Part shown: one piece after another, positions 46,217 through 57,857 of the stretch
Position numbering within the stretch: the stretch's first letter is position 1
Layout: the number at the start of each line of letters is the position of its first letter
NCBI GenBank assembly: GCA_002812745.2
Contig: NCSJ02000064.1
Location: forward strand, 62,001 to 126,000
Direction of reading: 5' to 3'
Length of the DNA stretch: 64,000 nt
DNA from: Scytalidium lignicola
Taxonomy: Eukaryota; Ascomycota; Leotiomycetes
Program-made: the position numbers and the translations under genes
Notes under the pieces: generated by a model
The model's database searches: none
What the model was told of the DNA's origin: nothing
Seen by the model: only the letters and a program-made list of their open reading frames with translations

Positions 46217-47840
46217 ATGATTCCTATTTTAGGAGGTTTGTTTTTGATTCTTCTCAGTAAGTGTATATGCTCATTTCGTAGGGCTCGCCCTGCTAGTCGT
46301 GGCAGCAACCGTATTGAAACCGCTTTAGAACTATCTCCACGATGCCTTTGATCTACGCAAATACCCTGCCCCTAATATCATCGCAGCCACAACACCGCTC
46401 TAGCTGATGAAGCAGACTATGATGCAGCGCCGGTCACAGGCTATCTATGATCAACACAAGCGGCTTGGTGATGTCGTGAGAGTTGGGCCCCGCCATGTCT
46501 CTCTCAACGACCCTGTCGCCATCAAGGACATTTATGGCCACCAAGCTATCGGTCGGATGCAAAAGGATGAATTTTACGAAATGATCAAGGGACAGGCATA
46601 CGAAATTACCCAAGTCCCCGGTGTTGAGGAACACAGTCGGCGTCGAAGATATTTGGCACATGCGTTCTCCCTCCGTACGGTTGTCAGCATGGAACCAGTC
46701 ATCCACGACAACGCAATGAACCTCATCAACGCATTAGACAAGTTCTGCGAAAAGTCCAACGACCTTTCGAGTGTCAATGTTCGTATGTGGTTCAACTATT
46801 TTACGTTGGATGTTATCGGCGACATGGCGATGGGCCTCAAATTTGGATTCCTGAAGAATGGCTCGGATGCTTCTGTTGCCCAACGGAATAGTGGTCTAGT
46901 CTATAATGTGAAGAGTACCATAAATATTCTCTAGCAAGGTGTCCGATTTTCCATTTCTATTGCATAGGGAACTTTAGAAAGCTGGAATGAGTTTTTGAAA
47001 CAGCTCAGCAGGAGCATTCCATATCTCAAGACCTTAACTCGGGCAGAACATTCTGAGGACTTCACGAATTGGTGCCGGCACAAACTGTCTCTAAGACTAG
47101 AAAAAGGAACTCCAGACCGACCCATGAAAGATTTTTTTTACAATATCCTTCATGATAAGCAAAATAATAACACTCCCCGAGACCTTCCCTTGGCAGAATT
47201 GCTCGCTGATGCAACGACAATGCTGAATGCCGGGAGCGATACAACAGCAGCTGCCATCACAAGCGGGATCTATTTCTTAATCAGCAACCCCCCAGTTCTG
47301 CATAAACTACGTCAAGAGTTGGACGAAGTGCTCGGGGAGGATACGACCATCGTGAAATATGACCAGGTGAAAAGCCTTCCGTACCTCCGAGCTTGCATTG
47401 ATGAGACCCTACGTCTACGACCACCCATTGCCTATGGCCTGCAGCGCAAAGTCGTCAAGCCAGAAGGCCAGTATATTGCTGGAAGGCATTTCAAATGCAA
47501 CACCACCATCTCAGTCCCCACGTTTGCGATCCACAGGAAAGACAGTCTCTATGTTGACCCAGAGAAGTACAACCCTGGCCGCTGGCTCGATACGGATAAT
47601 CCACAACAAATTGAGAACCTCAAGAACTTCACCATCCCCTTTAGTACTGGGCCGCGTGCTTGCCTTGGTCGAAACATTGCTATTGTCGAACAACAGATAA
47701 TGATTGCGTCAATTGTGAACAGACATGATTTCGAATTTGTCGAGGAGAACCAAAAGTTGGAGATTTTTGAGCGGTTCAACTCTAACCCTGGAGCCATGCC
47801 GGTTAGAATTAGGAGACGTGGAACTTCTTCTGCTGCTTAA
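46217..47840 (+). pseudogene. cytochrome P450 with a disrupted N-terminus
   Basis: The P450 body is intact from 46407: exon to 46907, a 60-base GT-AG intron (46908-46967, which hides two stops), then 46968-47840. Signatures seen are the I-helix LNAGSDTTAAA, ExxR as DETLR, PGRW, and the heme loop FSTGPRACLGRN. The N-terminal segment is damaged. ATG 46217 encodes a hydrophobic anchor start (MIPILGGLFLILL), but the frame must shift within 50 bases, and TAG occurs at 46326-46328 (LKPL*NYLHD) and 46401-46403 (ATTPL*LMKQ). The second stands where Trp is expected (PLW), consistent with TGG to TAG. Starting at Met 46407 would give 458 residues without an anchor or the proline-rich hinge. Fold type resembles the benzoate/trichothecene oxygenase clans. 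Confidence 0.82.
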
Positions 47841-48398
47841 GGGGCACTGAGATAGTCTCATTATCCATCCTTAGATGCCAATATTAATTATGTGGATGAT
47901 GCTGCTTCAATTCTTACTCTCTACTTGGAGTTCTATCAACTTTGGTTTTGGTGATGAGATTGTGCTAACCACGATTTTAGATGAGGATATAATTATGATG
48001 GTATTTTGGTATCAAGGTCAACCTGACATGATGGACGAGGATGGAAATTCGGAAATTATTTCTTACTCAGCCTTCTCTGTACTTACCTACTTAAGATTCA
48101 TAATATTCAATAGCAAGTTTCGCCACACTTTTAAAACTATATTCTCAACCCTCGGCTGCCTCAATGGAGATATTGTGCTTACGTAATAGCCGGTAATTTG
48201 GCCAACTATTTATGTGTTAGAGGAGGTGGGGAATCTTACTCTCCATCTTATTCATCAATCATCGTAGTCATTCTTATAGAGGAATCAATTAAGCATTGTG
48301 CTATACAATTTATATATAATTTTACCGCTGGTTACACTTTGACCTTCTAACAAGTTATAAGTTTAAGTAACTTATCATAGTAAACAATCTTTTAACTA
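47841..48398. other. AT-rich spacer
   Basis: A 103-codon frame at 47875-48186 is rich in Met/Ile/Phe and has no recognisable motif. I do not call it a gene. Ends at the TA duplicated by the MITE. Confidence 0.4.
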
Positions 48399-48824
48399 AC
48401 GTAATTCCCGGACCTACCGGACACCCTGACCTACCAGACAGCAAAATTTACCGCAAAATCGAACAAAATCATCTTATAATAACTTAACAATCACTTTATT
48501 AAATTTAATTAAATTTTGTATTTTAACTATTTGATTACAATGCAGTATTTTGTAGAGTTTTATATGATTAGCATTTATAGTTCAAGCCATATAATAAAAT
48601 AGCTTTGATTTTAATATTCAAAATCAAATATAATACTGTTACACATATTTGAGGAGTAAAAGAACACAGTGTTTAGAATTGTAACATAATAATATATTAT
48701 TCCACAAATTTATATTTTGCAAAACTCTATGGTTGTTAAGTTATTATAAGATGATTTTGTTCGATTTTGCGGTAAATTTTGCTGTCTGGTAGGTCAGGGT
48801 GTCCGGTAGGTCCGGGAATTACGT
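48399..48824. mobile_element. MITE copy 2 (426 bp, ~90-bp inverted repeats)
   Basis: Starts ACGTAATTCCCGGACCTACC, and its other end is the near-perfect reverse complement over about 90 bases. TA flanks both ends (48397-48398 and 48825-48826). It has nearly the same length, the same first ten bases and the same interior word ATATAATAAAATAGC as copy 1 (22162-22588), but its inverted repeats differ from that copy's in several positions. The two arms of this copy agree with each other better than with copy 1, so the subfamilies diverged before insertion. No coding capacity. Confidence 0.88.
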
Positions 48825-49266
48825 TAGCCGGTATCTTCACCGTCAAGCTAGTTGCCAATGTAGAACATGGTCAGCAAATTCGAAGGTAGGGCTAAGCTAT
48901 TGTCCATCAAGTTGCTCATTAGAATACTATCGTCCACTACTTAATCTCCGAAGACTTGAAATAAGGAAAGTTAAGTTAAGTCATGCAGGCCTTCGGATTG
49001 TCTGTCCTTTCTCCTGAATAGTATTGCCTATTTCAAGGAGTACTGGGCCTTCTCACTCAGATGAGTTTGTGCTTCTCCTAGATTATAGTGAATCTGACTA
49101 GCTTCAAGAGGTTGACTCCGGTACTTCAGGCATGTTAATAAAGCTCAACATGACTGTGTTGCAAGGGGTTTTGGAACTTGACCATACTGCCACCCTGGAT
49201 GCAGATGAAGTTAAAAAGACATTCGAATCTTACAACCGTGGTAATAAATTCCTATGCGCAAGATTA
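48825..49266. other. spacer with a short conserved-looking frame
   Basis: The plus-strand frame around 49134-49290 reads LNMTVLQGVLELDHTATLDADE and VKKTFESYNRG, which looks like real protein sequence but runs straight into the minisatellite. It may be a remnant of a gene I do not recognise. Confidence 0.35.
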
Positions 49267-49406
49267 CTAGCCTCTTTCCCATGCACATAATTTACTAGCC
49301 TCTTTCCCATGCACATAATTTACTAGCCTTTTTCCCATGCACATAATTTACTAGCCTTTTTCCCATGCACATAATTTACTAGCCTCTTTCCCATGCACAT
49401 GATTGC
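49267..49406. repeat. minisatellite, 28-bp unit x 5
   Basis: Unit begins CTAGCCTCTTTCCCATGCAC and recurs exactly every 28 bases at 49267, 49295, 49323, 49351 and 49379. Copies differ only by a C/T change in the CTCTTT/CTTTTT part and by drift in the last copy. Confidence 0.93.
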
Positions 49407-52400
49407 TGGTCTCTTTCGTAGGCTAATCTTTGCCGAAGACAGATCTAGTAAGAGTCTTTCCATTCCAGGAGCTCAACAACTTGTGCTCCCATGGTAAGGG
49501 ATTGTGCAAGGCAAGAATGGCAAAACGCTGAGATAATATGATGCTATTAATAACTTCTTAAGCTTCTGTTTTTTGTTTGATACTAAAAAGGAATCCAGAA
49601 CGATCATGGGACGACCTTGACAATTCCGTCATCTACCAATAATAAAGGATATACTGTATGCTTCTTGTATTCTTCTACATGAATAGTGCCCTGCAGATGT
49701 AAGTTAAAGACGTCACATCGTTCGAATCCTTTCCTTTGAAAAACTAAGGTAAGTGTTTGATGTCAAGCCCTCTTTCATATATAAACTGCAGGACACCGCT
49801 TTACTCATCTCTCTCCTCTTCTTTACAATATTCAATATTTTGAAAGTATTAACAATTTCAATTTTCTTAATTGTTTAAGAAANTTTCGCCAAATATATTC
49901 AATCCCTTCTGCATATAATAACAACAAAGAAGCTAAACTTTGTCCTAAGCTGTTATCTTCCTAATCTAATTCACTCCGGGAATCTTGACGATTAGAGCAT
50001 CTCAACGATAAAATGTAAGATTTCTAGTCAACTTGCCTTATGAAAAGTAGTCTTATTAACCAGGTAGTTATCAGGTCCCAACATTCATCTTCTGGCTTGT
50101 CATGGTCATCGACTGTTGTTTTATATAGCTCAGACGGTGAAAACCAAAGTTCTACGGCTTCAACTTATCTGTTTGACTCTACTGTTGGTACGACTTCTGG
50201 AAGTATATCTTCTGCAGGAACATCTTCATTCAGTACATCTTCTACAGGTGGTTTTTCAGTTCCGGACTCTAATATAAATATACCTCAAGAGGAGGCACTA
50301 AGAGAAGTCGGATCTTGGGCCAATGGAATCAACAATGTAACTCCTAATCAAACTTAGTTGAGTTATTAGAAATTATAAAAAGAGCTATATAGTCATGATT
50401 ATTTCAGGCTTTAAATTTAAGAACACAAAAACACAAAACAAAACTAGTCTAGTTTACCTACCAACAGTTAGAAAAANGTCATACTCCACTCATTAATTAG
50501 CCAGACATTGTTATCTGTATTTCTATACACTCCAGAATATGAAAAAAGTTCCTTTCCAGCTCAAGTCCACCTCAGTTTTGCAACATTAGATAGTGAATAG
50601 TCTGAGACAGGTGAGTAAGAATTATACATCCAGAGAAGAATTCTAAAATCTATCCGACCGCATCGGGACTAGTTCTTATGAGCTAGAGATGTCCATTACA
50701 AAATGAAATCTGCTAGTGGTTCAGAGAAGTACGCAGCTGCCTAAGAAGACTCTGTGATGCTTCTTTAGTTCCAGGACAGGATCGGTCAATATTCCAGGAC
50801 AGACTAGACGCTATGGCAAGCACGTCTTCAATTGCTAGGGCTTTTTTACGACGAGTATCATGGCGTAAAAATGGAGTTCATAACCAGATTGGTTGGAATC
50901 TGTAGAGACCTACCTAAAGGTGCCGGGAGTATTATTGGTTTACAACTAGTTGATAAGGTTCCGCATACACTTACAGAGATGCCAAGAGGCTTTATTCATG
51001 CTTTTAGCCAGGATTCTAACCAGAACCAACAGCAAGTTGGACTGGAAACGTGAACGGTGAGCAAATTCTTGGCCTTTGGCGTCTCTGTATTACAGCACTC
51101 ATCAATAGAACGAATGGTGAAGTGCATTATTTATACACGGCAACTGGCCAGTATTTTCGAGATGCCAAGGTGATCTTTTCCCCAAGCAGCTCAGCCTCTA
51201 CAGTGGGGTTTCCTCTTTTGAGGTCATCCACTCTGGAAAGTTTATGACCTCGCCTTTCGTCCCATGCTTTGCTCCGCTGATATCCCTCTGTAAGGTGATA
51301 TTGGAGACGCAGGAGAGCAGTATATTCTATCACTTCACTTTTGGTTGTGTTCACTGCTCATACCTTGAAGATTTCCCAACTCCCGGCTGGCTCCTAGTAA
51401 AGAGCAGCAGAATATATCTTTGCACCTTCGAACCAATCAATGTGCGCTTTGACACTGACAGAAGAATGGTGCAGCTATTCAAGAGTCTAGAACACGGTAT
51501 CCTAGGAAGTCAGAGCATTAAGCTAATTTCAGCTGTGCCGTATGCAGCCGGTTAGGCGGGGATCACTGCCACTCCACTCCCAAACTACATACATATTACA
51601 GGGGAATTTCATCAATTGCTGACAGGCAGCAACAACATGCTATGATGACATCCCGTATGGAAATGGCAAGGCGCCAGTTTGGAGATATCATTCATTGTCT
51701 CGTCAGGTTTCAGTTGATGATATTATGTTACCTGCGAAAATTTCTTTTATTGCCAAAGAGAGATAAGTGCAGGCACTATGTACAAGTGGTTACAGAGAAA
51801 TTGACGATAAGGGTAAAGCGTTTTNACTTTAAGCGGCTGTGTTTAACTCAAATAGTATTTCATTATAATAAGCTATATTAAACGCAAATTAGATATACTC
51901 CCTAAAAACCAGGCTCTACTAACCATCTCATAGAATACTTTATAAAAGGTNAAATTTTATTNCTTTTTCTTTAGTATACTTTTCATCCTTCTTAATCTTC
52001 TATTGTTAATTTTCATTTAACATACTTGATGAGAAGGTTAATCTCTTAAAGTAAGTAAGTTTGTTCGTTGCGGTCTTTCCCCATTTTCTTTACATTTGGA
52101 CAGTTATAGTCCATGAGATGCTCTTTACCATCGGGCAGCATGGGTTTGGCCTCGAGGAATCGATTCCTGGTGTCTGATTGTTGGTAGGTAACGTGGTTGT
52201 CGAGTTTATTTCCAAAAAGTCGATTTGGGCGCGCGGAGATGCTTTTTTTACGGCTCTTTGTTGGACGATATTAGTCTCTGGGTCCAATGCAGCCTGCATG
52301 AATCGTGACAGACTCGATTTGTAAGGGTTCTGTGAGATTTAACATCCTGGATGCCTGGTTGAGTGATCCTGCTCCCACTGCTGCCTAGCCCAAGCGCCGT

Positions 52401-52826
52401 GATGCACCCGAGTATGGCGCCTTAATGCGTCACGACTGGTTTGATACAGCTTTTCCTGAGGCTGAATCTCGTCATAGTGGAGGGGTTCAAGGTGAAATGT
52501 TTATATGCTAAAGCAACAGAGAATTATCAGAAATCGGTCCCTAATTCATCCGTAGTGTACTGATTGATTTCCTTTTCACTCCCATCCAAATATTCGTCTT
52601 ATCCTCAGGCATTTATATTACATGTAGTTTCCTCAGAACAGACCAACCAGTTGAACTGCGCAACGAATAGAAAGAGTGTTGGAATAAATGTGCATAAGTT
52701 TCATGCCTGAGGATCTTGAGATACCTGCCCTTCTGGTTCGCTTAAAAACTTGGCCCAAAACGTGCCAAAATAAACAAAAACGAAACTTCAAGCACAGCGC
52801 TTGATGACCGATTTCGCTCTTCAGCA
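49407..52826. other. 3.4-kb region without an assignable gene
   Basis: AT-rich, with five N characters (49883, 50477, 51825, 51951, 51962). Frames at 50040-50357 (Ser/Thr-rich), 50832-51053, 51050-51247 and 51244-51555 lie in the same strand and order and might be pieces of a broken gene, but I recognise no domain. A possible tRNA B-box at 49719 lacks a convincing cloverleaf. Confidence 0.4.
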
Positions 52827-54611
52827 ATGGCTAAGGATAAGATGCAAATTCTTTTGCAAATTCTTGAGGACCATGATATTCCAGTAGACAAAGATGTCAT
52901 CAAGGCTGCATTTAGCGAGCCAGAGCTGGCTGAGGCTTGGATGAATGAATATCTCGGGCCGGAAACCTTGTTGTCAAAAGAGGAAGCTACTTTGTATGAT
53001 TCACCTTCATTATATACGCGTTACAACGCGTCTAATAGGCTGCAGATATTCTATGCTCACAAAAAAGGGTGAGGTTGATGAGCTGGCGTCGCCATCTCGC
53101 TTAGAGTCCATCCGCGAAATCAACGACCAGGAGCTTGAGGATGCTATTGAGGAGCTTAAACGGTCGACGGCAGCAATTGAGAAACAGAATGAGGCAATAA
53201 AACTGACAAAATCTGCTTTGGATTCTGTCAAAAAAACCAGCTCGCGGACTAAAGAAGGAAGGGCCGAAGTTAATACTGCTCAAACTCGAAAATGGGCCTT
53301 AGAAGGAGATCATATTCGGAGCGTGGTATGACCCAATTTTGAATGCGTTGAAGTCTCCAATTTCTAAAAATTTTCTAATTACAGACTGAGGCATTATCCA
53401 AGGATCTATCACTTCATGCAGCAGAACTGGAAAGCCGGCAAGAGCTTTCTGAATCTAACCTAAAGCGTACAGTAGAGGATCTTCTACGGTCTGACGACAA
53501 GCTTTTATCAGATCTCCAAAAGCTTGCCAGTGGTACTGAGACTGGATCCCATGGAAATGGTGGTGATATCTCACGTATTAAAGACCTCTGTGCCAAGTAT
53601 GTTTGCTGCACCATTTGATAGGTCACTCGCTAATTAGTGTGAAGGTTGATAAAATACACCGTTGAGGGAGTACGGACGAGACTCGATCGTATCTATCTTA
53701 CCGCTGTAAATAGCCTAGGAGATACTAGCAGTGATGATACCATTCACATTCAGGAAGTTGTAGATTTGCAGGAAGAAATTGAATCTCTCTACTCTGAAAT
53801 TCTTCCTGTTGCCCAGATGGCCGTGGAACAGCAATATCTGGAGCCAGCTCTTCGTGAAATATCTGCAAGAGATGGAAAAAGCACAGAAAGTTCCATCAAA
53901 GCCATGAAATATGTGAGTATTGCAAGAATACATGTCATCCTCGCTCTAACTTCTTTTCAGGTAGATGAGTGCATCACTCTGCTTCTCAAGCGGACAGAAG
54001 TATTCGTAGAGCGTGTAGAGGAATACCGGTGTTATCAAATGGCTATGCGATCTATTGTTGAGACTACAAAGAAGGAGCTTGAATCGGACACAGAATATTC
54101 ACCACCAAAAGCACCTCAATCAAATCCCCCCAAGCCGCGAAGATCCTCCATTTCAGCTATTCCCGCTCACCTGCGGCCAGGAAACAGACGTTCTACGATC
54201 CTCTTAGATGAAGATCTAGAACCCGAAGAGCAAATTTTTAGAAATCTGGGTATTTCTATTCCAGTAGATGCAAAATCCAACTTACAGCGCGCACAAGTGC
54301 TTGACCAAGCTCTTTCAGATCGAACCAGTAAGCTCGAAAATCACGCATCTAGCTTACAATCAACTATAGAGTCTTCTATTAAGTCACATATACAAGACGC
54401 ATATCTCACACTACGGCTTTTGCTAGATGCAGCACATTCTGATACCCCATATGGCACTGTACAATTGTTGGACTCAAATATTGAGTCATCTCTGAGGGAG
54501 TTCCAGACCGATATTGAACAGGTGCAACAGTCTTTAGCGGACGTGGATTTACAAACCCTGCAGGCTAAGAATGTCCATCGAGATCAAATAATTCAGAGGT
54601 GGTTGAGGTGA
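52827..54611 (+). CDS. coiled-coil protein, putative HAUS augmin-like complex subunit 3
   Basis: Five exons: 52827-52993, 53046-53325, 53385-53596, 53645-53912 and 53961-54611, giving 525 aa. Intron 1 joins KEEATL to YSMLTKKGEVDEL, removing a frame break in the unspliced sequence. The N-terminus (MAKDKMQILLQILEDHDIPV ... MNEYLGPETLLSKEEATLY) resembles the HAUS3 N-terminal domain. The rest is mostly long coiled coils (INDQELEDAIEELKRSTAAI, VVDLQEEIESLYSEILPVAQ) with a Pro/Ser-rich linker near residues 355-385. Augmin recruits gamma-tubulin to spindle microtubules for branching nucleation. The assignment rests on recalled family resemblance and architecture; another coiled-coil mitotic protein is possible. 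Confidence 0.6.
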
Positions 54612-54945
54612 TGTAATTATATTGAGAGTAGTCAACGGTTCTAGGTTCACATTCAATCATTTTAATTATACGATCATACTTATAGAGCATGCCATTTCAT
54701 AAAGCGGTTAGAGATTTAAACACACTAGATCATAATGGTGTAAATAGCTAGATTCGTAAAGAGAAGAATAATATTCTGTTTGTCAAGTTCGTCTGTTCAT
54801 ATATTTGTATCTAAGCTGCATCAGGCTCGACGCCGCGACGTATGATCACGCTCCTTTTTCAACTCTGTTGAATAGTGTCTTATTTCTTGATTTTAATAAT
54901 AACATGTTAGATAACTATTCAACATTCAAACTGAATTTCAAACTC
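54612..54945. other. convergent 3' spacer
   Basis: 334 bp between the coiled-coil gene and the CYP55 gene, AT-rich, non-coding. Confidence 0.5.
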
Positions 54946-56711
54946 TCAGAACACTACAGGAAGTTCCGCAATCCCAATATCTGTCTTGGGGTCGGTATAT
55001 TTAATTTCTTCATACGGGATGGCTAGTCTCAGATTCGGTAACTTTTGGAAGATGGTTGCTGCATGCTATAATTAGCTTGTCTAGGTCGTTGCGTTGAAAA
55101 ATGTGGATTTAAATTTACCAAACACAATCTCTAATTCAGCCTTAGCAAGCCATTCTGCAATACACCGATGCTCTCCATATCCGAAACCAAGCGCATCGGC
55201 TGGATTGAATTTACGATGCATATCGAATTTGTCAGGATCTGGGAACACGTCTTCGTCACGATTACCAGACTGACAAGCTGCGATAATACCTGTGCCAGCT
55301 TTTATAGTCTTAAAATCGTCCAGTTAGCTCCCAGTGCATGCTACTGGTTGAGAGTGTTCTAAAAAGTGCGTGCAAAAAAAAAAATTAGTTAAACACACCT
55401 TGCCTCCGTAGATGACATCCTCTTTCGCGACACGCCGTGTAGCCATGGCCGATCCCTGGTGATATCGACAGAGCTCTTCGACAAAAGATCGAGAGAGTGA
55501 GGGATCATTCTTCAGATCGGCGAGTTGATTTGGGTGTTGCAGGAGGGTTACAATGCCTAGGTTGATCATATTGACCATAGTTGCGTTTCCGGCGACCAAA
55601 AGGAGAAAGGCAACTTGGACTGCATCTTCTTTTGACAGCTTTCCAGGCTTAACCTGTGTAAGCAGCAGCAAATTATCAGTAGATTGCCCCGATATTAGAA
55701 AAGTCAATTAGTTAGTTCCAGGTGGGTGGGGGGACGATTGAGAAGGGCAGTCAGACAAGAGTGCCATGCTTACTTGTTCAACAACGAGTTTGCTTATGAG
55801 GTCACCTTCAGGCTTCTGACTTCTAAGTTCTACTAAGTTGGCAAGATAATCTAAGAGCTCTTTATTTGCAGCTGAGGCTTCTGCCGCTGTTGCAGAGCCA
55901 TTCGTGCGAATTCTGGGTAGGTGAGTGTTTAGAATAGGAAGGGTAGTATCGGAATACTTACGCGTTGCATTGAGTTAGATACTCAAGGTCCTTGAAAGGA
56001 ACACCGAGTAGACCGTATATTATCTGAATAAGTGAGTGACGGTGGTGGAAAGATAGTGGCGATGTCATACATAAGAAGGAAGAGGCAGCGCGAACTTTTC
56101 CACTAAGTCTACAGGGGTTTTATCTCCAACATTTACCACAGCATTCAGAAGGTCATCAACTGTCTTCTGGATATGTGGCCGCATTGCATCTACGCTTTCT
56201 TTAGTGAAAACCGGCTCTACCATGCTTCTACACACGAGAAGCTTAGTTAGTAGTGCCTCATTTCTTGAAGGAGATATGTTACCATAGAACATACCTCTGT
56301 CTCATATGATCTGGAGGGTCCATATCGACAAACTTTAAAGAGTAGTTAGTTCTGAAACCATATCTTCCACAAGACAGGTTAGACTACCGTGGGTTTATTC
56401 TTTGCAGCCTCTTTACCCCCAGCACTCATCTCCGGGAAGCCTGGTCGAGTTCGCTGCTTGGAGAGCCGCTGATCAGTGAGGACTTTGGTAATATCTCTGT
56501 GTTTTACAATCAGCCATGGATGACTGCCATCCCATAACTCCACCTGTGACACAGGATCCGTTGCTCGAAGCTTTGCATATTCGGTAGGAGGCTGGACATC
56601 AGCTGGCCTTGAGAAGGGGAACTTGGGAGGAGCTATCGCAGGTATATATGTTAACTTCTTATTAATTTATATTTTAACTGCTTGGAACGTACCCGAAGCT
56701 GTACTGGCCAT
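54946..56711 (-). CDS. CYP55-type cytochrome P450, nitric oxide reductase (P450nor)
   Basis: Nine exons on the minus strand: 56693-56711, 56388-56632, 56295-56332, 56071-56227, 55962-56023, 55774-55912, 55399-55653, 55119-55308 and 54946-55058, giving 405 aa, the length of known P450nor. There is no membrane anchor (MASTASAPPKFPFSRPAD), as for this soluble bacterial-like class. Seen: FVDMDPPDHMRQRSMVEPVF, the I-helix LLLVAGNATMVNMI, ExxR as EELCR, and the heme loop ALGFGYGEHRCIAEW. The I-helix has Asn-Ala-Thr instead of the acid/Thr pair of monooxygenases, as in NO reductases. These take electrons directly from NADH/NADPH and reduce NO to N2O in fungal denitrification or NO detoxification. 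No nitrite reductase gene is adjacent. The 19-base first exon is easily missed. Confidence 0.9.
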
Positions 56712-57857
56712 GGCTGCAAGAAAGATCTTAGAGGCGGACTTAGGTTTCAACACTGAGGTGCGAATCATAATATACAAATCAATATCAATACCTCTTGTTG
56801 AAGTATTCAATTGAGAACTTAACTTTGTTTTGTAAATCTCAAGAGCGTAAGTCAGTGTTTAAATGATAACATACCCTCCCGCGGAGATGTGCTCTCTAGA
56901 TGACTGTAAATTGCCACGGATTGGAAGAACTTCAATAGCCTATCCGCATTCCCGAGAGTTTGTGTAATACATCGACTCATAAGAGCCTGCGTGTGATCAT
57001 ACTATGACAAATATTACAGGCATATTCTGGTTCTTTTTTTTTGTCATTCTATGCTTAATATATCCAGCCGGGATTGAACCCCCAATAACCCTTCACTATT
57101 TCTTTGAATCAATAAAATTCTAACAATTCTCAAGCGTTTGTATATTTGTCCTGATGCATGCATTTTAATCAACTAGTATTAAATTATCATACTTCAAATA
57201 TTAAAGCTATTAATATGTGTGGCAATTATGCTAAGTATAAATAAAGATGGGTTCATCGTCCAAGAATTGGGCTAGTCTGAAGCCAGTTAATAAGCAACCT
57301 GCAAGTGAGTTAAAAGTTCTCCATATAGTAACTCAATTATATCCTGTGTGGAGTATAAAGTTTGTCATAACTACGATTCTCCGCGGCATGTAACCTGCAG
57401 TCGTACGACATCATGGACTTGGCTTCTCCCGCCACCTGGAGAAAATATCCGGTTAGACTCCTAACAGGCACATTCAAAATCGTATGATCCTACTCCACCA
57501 TAGAGAGAGAGCTAAAATATCCCCCACAATATAACCAATTAAGCACTCTCGATAACATATTGAATCTTGTTGTTGGTTAATAAGCATCGTAGGAGAATGC
57601 TATCGGGATGTAGGGCCAGAATGTATGACAGCAGAAGGAAATTTAGTCTCATAACTTAGTGCTAGAATCTTATATAGGATCTTAAAGTGTATCTATCTTC
57701 TTACCTCTTCTTTTTTCTCATTTATATTACAGTAACCGTAGTTGAGTTAACACAAGCCCCAGAGATGGTGGCGGGTTGTGCACGATGCAATGTAAGCACC
57801 TTCATTTGCGTCACGCACGGATCTACGTTAGTTTCCTATATATTACCAGCCCGCTAA
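56712..57857. other. upstream region of the CYP55 gene
   Basis: 1.1 kb holding the CYP55 promoter. A B-box-like word GGTTCAATCC (minus strand, about 57070) lacks a matching tRNA fold. No coding region recognised. Confidence 0.5.

Noticed and set aside
46908..46967. Two in-frame TAG codons in the middle of the P450 (46932 and 46965)
   Set aside because: They lie in a 60-base GT-AG interval whose removal joins SGLVYN to GTLESWNEF in frame. This is an intron, so these stops were not counted as damage.
49680..49740. Possible tRNA on the plus strand, from GTTCGAATCC
   Set aside because: Upstream sequence does not fold into D and anticodon arms; treated as chance.
57060..57140. Possible tRNA on the minus strand, from a B-box-like GGTTCAATCC
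   Set aside because: No A-box at the right distance and no acceptor-stem pairing, so it is not called.
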